Source of the DNA: Gymnopilus junonius
Lineage: Eukaryota > Basidiomycota > Agaricomycetes > Agaricales > Galerinaceae
DNA length: 36,944 nt
Direction: 5' to 3'
Assembly: GCA_015501075.1 (NCBI GenBank)
Contig: JADNYJ010000317.1
Coordinates: forward strand, 1-36,944
Under the pieces are notes generated by a model that did no database searches, was not told the DNA's origin, and saw only the letters and a list, made by a program, of their open reading frames with translations. Numbering within the stretch: position 1 is the first letter of the stretch; each line of letters begins with the position of its first letter. Positions 10,964 through 18,768 of this stretch are shown here, piece after piece. A program made the translations under genes and the position numbers.

Positions 10964-12242
10964 GATGGGTGTGAGTTGCAAGTGACGTATGCCAGAAACT
11001 GAGTCATCGAGGTATCCTGATTTGGAGAGGGCTTGCCATGAGATTTGCAGCATCCTCGCTCAGCACACCAGCATTGAAATTCAGCATCTACGGTCTACAT
11101 AATTGGACTCATTATCTATTACTATGGTATGGAAAATGGCATTTAACTATTATCAAGTCAGTTGCCCGAAATATGCAGAAATACTTGAGCTACTTGCCTG
11201 CAAATTCGAATAGAGGGCGAGACACCACTTGCATGGAAAGATGTTGCCTTGCCATCACATGCACCTTGGTGACAGCCTCGCCTCTTGCCTGGTTAAGGTC
11301 TTGACAATGATCTGCACAGTGACAGCCTCACTGCCAGTCGAGGTCTTGATGAAGATCTGCATGCTTGCCAGTGTTGCCACTGTGCAGACAAAAGAGAGAT
11401 TCGGCCACTCCAGGGTCTGGGAGACCAAAATTCAGAAGCCAGAATTGCAGAAAGTGAGTGAGGAAAAGACACTTACTTTACCCCTCTGCAGCCTCAGGAA
11501 CAGCTGGTATGGTTCTCGAAAAGAGCAGGCAAAGAGGGGGTGTTGGTCTTCAGAGGTCTTCATGGCACATATGAAAAGATGTCCAAAGAAAGTCAGAGAA
11601 CTTCATTGCAGAGCGCATGTTGAAGAACTTGAAAGCGATGGACAATGACGGCTAAGAAGATAACAGAGGGGTGTGGAAGAATCAAAGATCAGTGATCAAC
11701 AATCTATTGGTCCCACACATGTCTCCACGTGATACCAGAGAGACGCATTCTCGATGCGTCAATTCATACAATGAGCTGAAAAACTGCCTTCAGAGCATCT
11801 TTTCAATGAAGAAACCATCTTTTTTTTTTGCCGCTTATGGCAAATTCTTACATATGACTGTCTTTCTTCCAGGCTGGCTCAGCTTCATAAGTCAGTTGAA
11901 GGAAGGGCCACTGCCTTCCGGATGGTCTTTCTGAGCCTTATTGAAATACTAAATACTAAATCCTAAATAGTTGAACTCATTTTATATTTTGTAGGGTCTC
12001 GTTTTTATGTACAGGGAGTGGCATACAATTAGGGATATATACTAGGTATTGCCCTCAGGTCCTCATTTGTTTGTTTATGCCATAGGGTCCTCCTGCTACC
12101 TATTCGGGAGGAGAAGGGGAGGAGAAGTCCTTCAGTCCTCTCCATGAGCCAGGGTTTTCAGCCACGCACCCAGCCTCATGTACTACTATGTGAACAAGAT
12201 AAAAAGGAGGCTTATTGAGCTATCAGCAGCTTTGTAATTGTG
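10964..12242. other. Gene-poor right part of the composite element
   Basis: No family was recognised on either strand. Short plus-strand frames exist (for example 11229-11648) but lack motifs and splice context. A poly-T run lies at 11819-11830, and 11940-11970 contains repeated AATACTAAAT-like units. Around 12190-12240 there is an AAGATAAAAAGG TATA-like stretch in promoter-like sequence just before the small exon at 12243. Confidence 0.4.
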
Positions 12243-12352
12243 ATGGCTTCTCTCACCTCTAATTCCAGTGAGCGCAGCGAGCGTCACCAGCTTATCAAGT
12301 CATTCGTCTTCCCTATTTTTCTCTGTGTTTCTGCCCTGATATCCCTATGCAG
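12243..12352 (+). CDS. Exon-like N-terminal ORF fragment
   Basis: ATG at 12243 opens about 36 codons (MASLTSNSSERSERHQLIK, then a hydrophobic stretch) ending at a good GTAAGC donor (12353). Upstream lies promoter-like sequence. Its Ser-rich start followed by a hydrophobic segment resembles in style the start of the plus-strand ORF at 5609, but alignment is not convincing. The continuation is not identifiable in the degraded sequence after it. It may be the first exon of a lost gene of the element. Confidence 0.25.
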
Positions 12353-12564
12353 GTAAGCACCTCCCTCCATCCTCACCTCTTTCCCTCTTTCCTGACTTTC
12401 TCCTCTCACCTGTGCTTTTCTTTGTGCTGCTGTGCTGTGCCTTTGCACTTGCCGTTGTCAGTGTGGCCTTCTCGATTGCTGGCGGTCGGGCGTGGCAGTG
12501 GGTGGGTGGATGTGGAGCAAGGTGGGAGGTGGCAGAGAGTGGCAGAGCCCCAAGCCAGGGTTAG

Positions 12565-13640
12565 GGCATTGCCGTAATGCGTGATGGTGGCTAGGTCCAT
12601 GTTAGTCAGCGGGGGTCACACTGTCTTTCTGCATGGTCGCAGCTCTACTTCTTCCCTCTATCAGACTATAGCTTCTGAGCACAGTATTTATCAGAGGACA
12701 ACTGCTGAGGAGTAGTGATGTGCCGGCTCTGGCTTGGCCTGAAAGCCCCAGCTTTGGCTTGGCTTGAGCTGGCTTTGGCCTTCCAAAACCTTGAGCTGGG
12801 CCAAAAGCCAAAAAATCGGGCTTGGCTTGGCCTGGCTTTGGCCCAGGCTGGGGCTTTTGGCATATGCATGGAAATATTGTATTAAATTAATGAATATATT
12901 ATATTAATGCATTTAAACACTAACTACAAAGTATCTGAGAAATACTCAAGGATGTTGAGCCTTACACAGCTTGAAATGTGCTCGAGACGTACAGTGACAA
13001 AGGTATTGATCAAAATTGAAACTCAGCCGGACATCCCCGAAGTTCACAAACGGATCCGGTAAGCCATCACGGATTTTAAACTGAGTTTTAAAATGAATAT
13101 TCATTGAACCTTCATTGAAATGTTCGAAATTTGACCCTTTGTAACACTTTTTTTTTTTGGCTCATTCACCACTCAAAAGCCGGGGCTCAGGCCCTTGGCT
13201 TTGGCTTTCAGAAATGCTGGGCCAGGCCAAAAGCCCTCCCAGGCCAAACCTCAGGTCCTGGCTTGGCCCGGCCTATTTTGGCTTGGCTTGGCCGGCTTCT
13301 GGCTTCAGGCCGGAGCCGGCACATCACTACTGAGGACAACCTCAACAAATGGATTTGTGCTGAAAAACCTCTTCCTCCATCTCTACTACTTTCTGCTGCT
13401 TGCCTCCATTACCAACCTCATGAGGAGCCAACCTCAGATTACTCTGAAATAATACTGTCAACACCTGAAATGCAAGAAGCTGCTTGGAAATATGGTCACA
13501 AAAAACAAGTTCTCATGGATCTCACTTTTGATATCTGCTTGGCTTGTGCTCTCCTGCTTATTGTGAATGTGACAGGGAGCTCTGAGGATATAAACTCTGG
13601 GGAACAAGTGGTAAAACAGAAGTGGTGTTTATACTAAAAA
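12565..13640 (+). pseudogene. MULE-like transposase relic B, interrupted by a hAT-type element
   Basis: The frame runs SGGHTVFLHGRSSTSSLYQT (12604-12663), IASEHSIYQRTTAED up to the insertion at 12712. It resumes after 13329 as NLNKWICAEKPLPPS, LHYQPHEEPTSDYSEI, STPEMQEAAWKYGHKKQVLM and DLTFDICLACALLLIV. The two parts join in frame if the inserted element and one copy of its target duplication are discounted, so the insertion hit an already resident transposase copy. It is the same family as relic A at 4490-5300 but overlaps it by 20 or more codons. The catalytic centre of the family starts around the DLTF block; sequence after ~13600 is lost or unreadable. Non-functional. Confidence 0.5.
12713..13329. 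mobile_element. hAT-type non-autonomous element (MITE-like), 617 bp
   Basis: Perfect 17-bp terminal inverted repeats: TAGTGATGTGCCGGCTC at 12713-12729 and its complement at 13313-13329. The flanking 8-bp direct repeats are CTGAGGAG (12705-12712) and CTGAGGAC (13330-13337), matching at 7 of 8 bases. An 8-bp duplication with TAG...CTA ends is the hAT signature. Both arms are packed with short GGCTTGGC/GCCAAGCC units in opposite orientation, so the element could fold into a long imperfect hairpin. The middle (12860-13150) is AT-rich and non-coding. No transposase is encoded. Confidence 0.85.
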
Positions 13641-13663
13641 GTAAGGAGAAGTTCTGAAAATAG

Positions 13664-14252
13664 TTAAACAAAAGTCTGAGGGTTGCTTGAAGGTGGTTTT
13701 CCAGTCCTGGGAGGCAGATTATGAATTGACACAATGTGAAAGCAGGTCAAGATATTCATTTGTGGCATTGAGGTGTTCAATTTGGGAGTAAAGAAGCCAG
13801 GTGACATCTCCAGCTTTCTATTTAATTTCAAAAACTGAGTCAATTTTTGATCCAGCATGCAATATGATTTTTCAATGGCCTATTCAGACTCAGGGGATGA
13901 ATCTTCAAGGCTGTATTCATTGAAACTTCATCCAGGAAAGAGGTGATCATCATTAGGAACATGAGTCCTAAGTAAGGAAGCATGAAAGACATTATGAACA
14001 CCTCTCTGTTTGAGGTAACTCAGAAATTCAGTCTGAAAGGACTAGTTTTGGAAGTCTTGAACTATCCATATGGTCCAGTAAATCTAGGGACCAATTTTTG
14101 CAGAGAAAGAGGCTAATTGCCTTTTCTTATTTGCTTCTTGAGTCTGTTTGACTCAAGCTGCTAATATACTGTCATATGCAGATATCAGGGCAAGCTTTCT
14201 TTGCAAGACAAAGTTCCTAACTGATGGATATTCTTCTTTATTCACAGAATTC
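13664..14252 (-). pseudogene. Ty3/Gypsy pol remnant (integrase C-terminal region)
   Basis: Reading the minus strand gives, in order, EYPSVRNFVLQRKLAL, SAYDSILAA-VKQTQEANKKR, SFQTEFLSYLKQRGVHNVFH, ASLLRTHVPNDDHLFPG and, in a shifted frame, the LPPRTGKPPSSNPQTFV end. This is the well-known end of Agaricomycete Gypsy polyproteins, from the integrase C-terminus through the VFHASLLR motif to the chromodomain-like tail. TGA codons at 14153-14155 and 13928-13930 replace arginines. No LTR or other pol domain adjoins it, so only this fragment remains. Its orientation is opposite to the Copia piece that follows. Confidence 0.8.
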
Positions 14253-14284
14253 CAAATCATTGAACAAGGCATTCATCCTTCAAT

Positions 14285-15110
14285 GTGAATAAAGAACCAG
14301 GAGAATTAAAGGATGTAGCCAAATTACCCAGTTTGATCCAAACTCACCAAGAAATTCATCCTACAACCTCAAAAAATATATCTGCACTGAAGGAAAGGCA
14401 GGAGATAGAAAGGAAACCACAGGAATCAAGAGAATGTCAACCTAGGGCCAAAAATGATGACTATAAATTATTAAACAATCCAGACTCTAGGACACATGCA
14501 CTTCATTGGACACCTTCTCCACTTCAATCACCTTCATCTACAGCACCACCAGACATTACTAGGTCCACAGAATCATCTAGATCAAAGAATAGAACAAAGG
14601 ATAAAGCAAATTTTACTTTGGAACAATCATTTGAGCAGATTATGGAGGAGCAAATTGATTACTGTTTCAACTCTTCTGATTCAGGCAAATCCAGGAATAT
14701 AGGAGAAGCACTTGGAGGTCCAGAAGCAGATGACTGAAAGAAAGCAATAGAGGCAAAGATGGAAACCATTAGGAAAATGTGAACTTGGGTATTGGAGGAA
14801 TTACCAGAGGACAGGTAACCAATTGAAAAAATGGGTATTCACCAAAAAGTGAGATGAACATGGAAATGTGGTCAAATACAAGGCCAGACTTGTTGCTCAA
14901 GGTTTGTCTCCAAAGCCAGGAACAGATTATTCAAATGATGACACATTTACACCAGTTATGTGATTTGAAACACTCAGAATGCTTTTAGCAGTTGCCGCAG
15001 TTAATAATTGGAAGCTTCATCAATTCACATCAAGGGCACTTATTTCCATGGAAAATTGAAGGAAACAATTTATATGTTAGCTATGAAATTGAAGTTCTAT
15101 CTGACAAAGG
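14285..15110 (+). pseudogene. Ty1/Copia pol remnant (linker and start of reverse transcriptase)
   Basis: A Pro/Ser/Lys-rich spacer (14285-14700) leads into EALGGPEADDxKKAIEAKM (~14707-14763) and then, across stops and frame shifts, W-x-L-E-E-L-P-E-D-R, YKARLVAQGFSxKPGTDYS (~14878-14935), TPVM-FETLRMLLAVAAVNNW (~14952-15012) and KGTYFHGKLKETIYM (~15030-15080). These are the opening motifs of Copia reverse transcriptase. The catalytic YVDD box and RNase H are missing, so a large internal deletion joins this piece to the 3' end of the element. Upstream gag/integrase and the 5' LTR are absent. Confidence 0.8.
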
Positions 15111-15115
15111 GGGAG
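15107..15115 (+). promoter_or_regulatory. Polypurine tract of the Copia element
   Basis: AAGGGGGAG lies directly before the TG of the LTR. This is the position and composition of the plus-strand DNA primer site in LTR retrotransposons. Confidence 0.65.
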
Positions 15116-15334
15116 TGTTAGGAAAATAATGGCCAGTTAGGACACAGTGCTACTTTATTCCAAGCACTGGCATTGCTTAATTTCTTTCTTATAATTCTTT
15201 GACTCATTTTCTTACTCATTCATACTCTGTATAATATATTAGAACTATCTACTAACATCTAGTTTACCATGTAGTTAGATATATAAGCCATCTTGTCAAT
15301 AGGAGAATAAATTGAATACTTAATCTTTAATACA
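15116..15334 (+). repeat. Copia 3' long terminal repeat (~219 bp)
   Basis: It begins TGTTAG right after the polypurine tract and ends ...TTTAATACA. It contains a TATA-like box (AGATATATAAGCC, ~15278-15290). The TG...CA ends and orientation agree with the upstream plus-strand pol relic. The 3' limit is inferred from the terminal CA, because no second LTR is present in the window for comparison. Confidence 0.6.
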
Positions 15335-15747
15335 CTGTGCTCAATAATCTCAGGGCATGAGCTTTGATCTTTGGCATTGCTAAAAGCAACTGTACTAATT
15401 AAATGGTAATGTCATATACCTTGCAGGCTTAATGTGTAAACTTAAAGCATTTGTTCAACTGCATTAGCATCAGATAATACCACTTCTTTATCCATCCTCA
15501 CATGCTAAGTACCTTATGGTGAAGGATGAAGTTACATTTCAAAAGACTTGAATTACACATAATGAAGAATGTACATCAGTAACAGCTTGTGATGGGTAGA
15601 CTCAGAGGGAAGGAGTAATCTGGCAATTGAGAATCTGCCTATAATCGAGTTCTGGGATATATTGCAGCTGTCGAGATGAAGCACAGCAATAACATAAAGT
15701 CAGTAAAGAGGCAAACCTTGCGTAACAAGCGACCAATACCACTCACC
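15335..15747. other. AT-rich spacer without recognised gene
   Basis: No transposon or host family could be read in this stretch. It separates the Copia LTR from the head-to-head gene pair and is probably old repeat-derived DNA. Confidence 0.4.
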
Positions 15748-16600
15748 TTACTCACAATGTGCCGAATCCTTCACATTGGGGAACAAGGACCTATTAGCAT
15801 AGTTCTGATTCTCAGCAGCGAATTCTGAAAACTCCCGAGCCAGGTCACCTCCAGATGAAAGTTTCAGAAGGCCGGCATCGTGCAAGGCCTGTACAACCCC
15901 AATAACCCAATTGAGACATTCACCAGGCTCGCTACTGGATGGACAGAGCGAGACCGCGTGGGGCTCGCCGGCTTGAGCAAAGCCGGCAATGTAGAGAGAG
16001 CCTTCAGTGAAGGAGCTTGACCTGATGGTTGAAATACAATATCTCTTCAGTCATTGTCAAGATGCCATTTGAATGATGACCTACATTGAATCAGTTCAAA
16101 AGATGTTACCGACAGGGAAGGAGCGAGGGGGTACAATCAATATCAGCAGTATTGCAACACATTTTATAGGGAGATTAAGATCAGCATTGTGTGTGCACTA
16201 TCGATGAAAAGGCCGATCACCATATCACAAGAGAACCCAGTCTCATCCATGCACATGTGTAAATATTGCACGCCTTCTTTCCTGATGAAAATTGTGGGGG
16301 AAATTCTATATAGTCTTTCGGCATCTTTGCAAGTTAAAGGAGCATAAGATCCATGTGGAGTGTAGCTTTGAGTACAGGAAAAGGCTTGGCAAGGGTGACA
16401 ACAATAGGGAAGTTCACGCCGCCCGGGTAGACGATAACCAAATTTGAGTTGAAGTACAAATTGGGCTCCAAAGTTGGAGTTTCAGCTTCATGACTGAGCT
16501 CCTGACATAGTTCTCGGGCTTTTAATATAAAAGAAAGAACGCTGGTGGCACTACATACTGGCATGACCCTGGAAAAGTGGCCACCTGAAGTTCGCGACAT
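15748..16600 (-). CDS. Small protein of unknown function, paralog of the 16735-17175 gene
   Basis: Minus strand, several exons with uncertain joins. ATG at 16600 opens MSRTSGGHFSRVMP. Internal readable parts are KDAERLYRISPTIF (~16329-16285) and MCMDETGFSCDMVIGLF (~16255-16205). The last exon carries PGECLNWVIGVVQALHDAGL, DLAREFSEFAAENQ and ends near 15748. This C-terminal block (Cys-Leu-x-Trp-Val, then V-V-Q-x-LHD-x-GLL, then LA-x-EF-x-EFAA) matches the gene on the other side at 16735-17175. Small basidiomycete proteins with a [DE]C-x-x-W-[VI] core and a following amphipathic helix are common and uncharacterised. GAGTAAGGTGAGT near 15745 could be a donor rather than the stop. No function is assigned. 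Confidence 0.4.
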
Positions 16601-16734
16601 TTATGAAGTGGAATAATCTCTGATAACTTGCTGATTGCTCGCTGATAACTCATGAATATCTCTCGAAGTGAACCTCTGTAAGTTTGTAAACTTTCATCAC
16701 CTTATAGGTAATTAATCTGGCACGAATATCTAGG

Positions 16735-17175
16735 ATGTGCCTCCAGAAGGTTTTTCTCCCGGGTCTCTTATATTGCCGGTTTTGCACAGGCTCGCTCACC
16801 GCATGCTGGACTTCTGATTCCATTGGACTCCAAATCAGGTTTCCTGGTTCACATTTGTATCGACAGAAATACGTCTCCATTGTGGCAGTATCAATCTCGA
16901 AAGCAGAACATCTCAGGCGACATGTTTATGACCTCCCTTCTCCGAATACACAATACAATGATCGTACCATCACCAAAGAACAACTGCAAGAAGCTGCAAG
17001 GTCTATTGCAGCTCCTTCCAATGATCAATTCAGTGAATGCCTGCCTTGGGTTCTTTCCGTTGTGCAGAAACTGCACGACATAGGACTATTGAACCTGATT
17101 GATACAGATGGACTGGCGAAGGAATTTGAGGAATTTGCAGCACATCAGAAGAATTCCATCCCCTTCACCTTTTAA
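16735..17175 (+). CDS. Small protein of unknown function, paralog of the 15748-16600 gene
   Basis: Open frame of 146 codons ending TAA at 17173-17175. The N-terminal third is not conserved by eye. From about residue 60 it reads SIVAVSISKAEHLRRHVYDL, then TKEQLQEAARSIAAPSNDQF, then SECLPWVLSVVQKLHDIGLL and LAKEFEEFAAHQ. The C-terminal half matches the minus-strand gene 135 bp away, so the two form a head-to-head pair. The real start may be spliced: the first 50 codons look less protein-like. No membrane segment or signal peptide is visible. Function unknown. Confidence 0.45.
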   Translation: MCLQKVFLPGLLYCRFCTGSLTACWTSDSIGLQIRFPGSHLYRQKYVSIVAVSISKAEHLRRHVYDLPSPNTQYNDRTITKEQLQEAARSIAAPSNDQFSECLPWVLSVVQKLHDIGLLNLIDTDGLAKEFEEFAAHQKNSIPFTF

Positions 17176-17190
17176 TACTTATACTTTCTA

Positions 17191-17266
17191 GTCACTTTTG
17201 ACCACTTATCCTTTCGGTACTTACACTTCAGACTCACTTTTTATCACTTGCACTTTGTAGACCACA
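17191..17266. repeat. CACTT-rich cluster, candidate left end of the Plavaka-type element
   Basis: Seven CACTT or ACTT units occur within ~75 bp, including CTTTCGGTACTTACACTT at 17211-17228. A related inverted sequence, AAGTGTTGCAAGTGCCGAAAG, lies at 25088-25108. Subterminal short repeats and CACT-type ends are usual for CACTA/Plavaka-class elements. Exact ends and target duplication were not resolved. Confidence 0.35.
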
Positions 17267-17329
17267 TATTTTACCAACTATAGTCTTATCTTTCTGTTCT
17301 TTTATTACTTGTGTCACTTCGAGGGTCCC

Positions 17330-17455
17330 ATAACGTTCTGCGGTGGGTAATAGCCGAAATCTACGAAGTCCACTCATACGCAGTACTCGAGACTCGAACA
17401 TGCATTCCAATCAAAAAAGACAGTGCTGCTTACCATTGAGCTACAACGGCTTATA
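17330..17455 (-). repeat. tRNA-related sequence, possible SINE head
   Basis: On the minus strand a tRNA-like start GCCGTTG is followed by an A-box-like TAGCTCAATGG and, about 45 bases on, a B-box-like TGTTCGAGTCT. The acceptor 3' strand, anticodon stem and T-stem do not pair properly, so it is not an intact tRNA gene. A and B boxes followed by unrelated sequence fit a tRNA-derived SINE. The 3' limit is unknown. Confidence 0.35.
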
Positions 17456-17563
17456 TTTAAGGCGCACGTTGGTCACCTAAACCTGTGACCGCTATCATGA
17501 AGATCTAATCGGAACGGAAGGCTTGAAACTTCGACTCTCACCACCATCTTCACTCACCACCCC

Positions 17564-18645
17564 ATGCTTGGCATGCCATGCCCGACCATCGAAGAACCCT
17601 CATCGGAGGTCATTGAGAGCTCCCAGCTCGAGGAAATAGAGGTGACATCGTGTTCACATTAAATACTTACTATCACTAATGAACATTTTTTCAGTTGGCA
17701 ATACCTTCGACACCCCTCAAAATGTGCGCTCTCGCTATGCTGAGACGTGGGTTGCAACTGGCATGGCCCCAGAAACTTTTCGTCAGCCGACTGCCACCGT
17801 TCCGAACATCCCCAAGGTTGCGAGTGAGGAGCAAGCTGACGACCTTTCAGTAGTGAGTCCGTGCCACTTGCATGCAATTTTTTCACTCACCGTTCTCTTC
17901 AGACCGAGTCCGAATCAACTATCATGCAATATCCTCATGAGCCTTTCCTACCCAGCCACAACAGACTCGAGGGATACTTGGAGTTCTATGAGAAGATCGA
18001 AAACCCCACCATCTGGGAACTCAATAGGCTCGAATACTTGTACAGGGTCAAAGCTGCGAGGGAGAAGCAGAAGGCTGAGCTGGAGAACACGCTGCCCACC
18101 CGGACTTCAAACACGCTGCCGTCTTCGCCTAAACTTTCACCGACAAAAAGAGCTCTGCTCCCCTTCTTTGGAGTCTCTCCCTCCTTCAGAAGATCCGCTG
18201 GAGGCTCTCAATCTACCTGAAGACTTCGTGGATACATGGCTTCGAGCGTATGGCCTTACGCGAGCACATTTCTTTTTCCTTCCTCCCGATCCGCGACCCT
18301 CTCTCTCAAACCCACGACTTTATTTGTATGCTGCACTACGCAAGCTGAAAGCCGACTTTGATGCATCTGTCATTAGTCGGGATAAGTCTTACTCTCGAGT
18401 GTGTAATCCGTCTTATTTTCCATTGCTTGCAAACTAATCTACTTGAACTTGAATAGTTGAATTTTTCCCCACCACGACCTATCTCTCAACCCCCACATCA
18501 GCCTCGGTGGCACCTCATGGCAGCTCAAGCAGTGCAAAAAGCAGGGACAATAGCGCGGCATATACATGCCTTTCAGGATGCTTGTACTTACCTCGAACGT
18601 CGTCGTCGTTACTACTTAAAATTGTCTCGCAACTGGATTGATTAG
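17564..18645 (+). CDS. Small Plavaka-associated hypothetical protein
   Basis: ATG at 17564 (MLGMPCPTIEEPSSEVIES). Introns by eye are 17642-17694 (gtgaca...cag), about 17853-17902 (gtgagt...cag) and 18400-18457 (gtgtgt...tag). Readable blocks are NTFDTPQNVRSRYAETWVAT, YPHEPFLPSHNRLEGYLEFY, ELNRLEYLYRVKAAREKQK (charged helix), LPEDFVDTWLRAYGLTRAHF and the end YLERRRRYYLKLSRNWID, TAG at 18643. A frame switch near 18150 is needed between the helical part and the DTWLRAYGL part, either a one-base indel or an unrecognised short intron. No enzyme motif is seen. Its place beside the transposase suggests it belongs to the element, but it could be a host gene. Function unknown. Confidence 0.45.
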
Positions 18646-18768
18646 AATGCAATTTCGTGTGCATGATGGTCTGCCATATTTTATTTACATAAAATGATTG
18701 AAACGAGTCAAGGGACTTTGAATGGTCAAAGCCATGGCGAGGGATACGCTGAGAGCCGCTAACCCCAA

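Larger units (their letters stand above)
5300..12540. mobile_element. Decayed composite element: conserved ORF + tyrosine recombinase + XPG-like nuclease
   Basis: Three mobile-element-type genes lie between two relics of one transposase family: a plus-strand conserved ORF (5609-7384), a minus-strand tyrosine recombinase (7500-~8760) that converges on it tail to tail, and a minus-strand XPG/FEN1-like nuclease (~8930-10963). All carry the same kind of inactivating change (CGA to TGA). The outer limits are approximate: they are where the flanking transposase relics stop being readable. No clear terminal inverted repeats were found. The right third (10964-12540) has no recognised gene. The unit may be one Crypton-like element or several insertions side by side. 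Confidence 0.45.

Noticed and set aside
11229..11648. 139-codon plus-strand ORF right of the XPG-like gene
   Set aside because: No recognisable family and irregular composition in decayed DNA; treated as chance.
5268..12653. TACTTCTT near 5268 and 12639 as a target duplication flanking the whole recombinase element
   Set aside because: The similarity extends beyond these bases on both sides and encodes the same family segment (TSSLY region), so it is homologous coding sequence, not a duplication made by insertion.
13131..13330. Coding sequence joined to the transposase piece at 13330
   Set aside because: This part is the right arm of the hAT-type element; its openness comes from GGCTTGGC-type repeats.
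17385..17455. Functional tRNA gene on the minus strand
   Set aside because: The A and B boxes are present, but the acceptor, anticodon and T stems do not pair.
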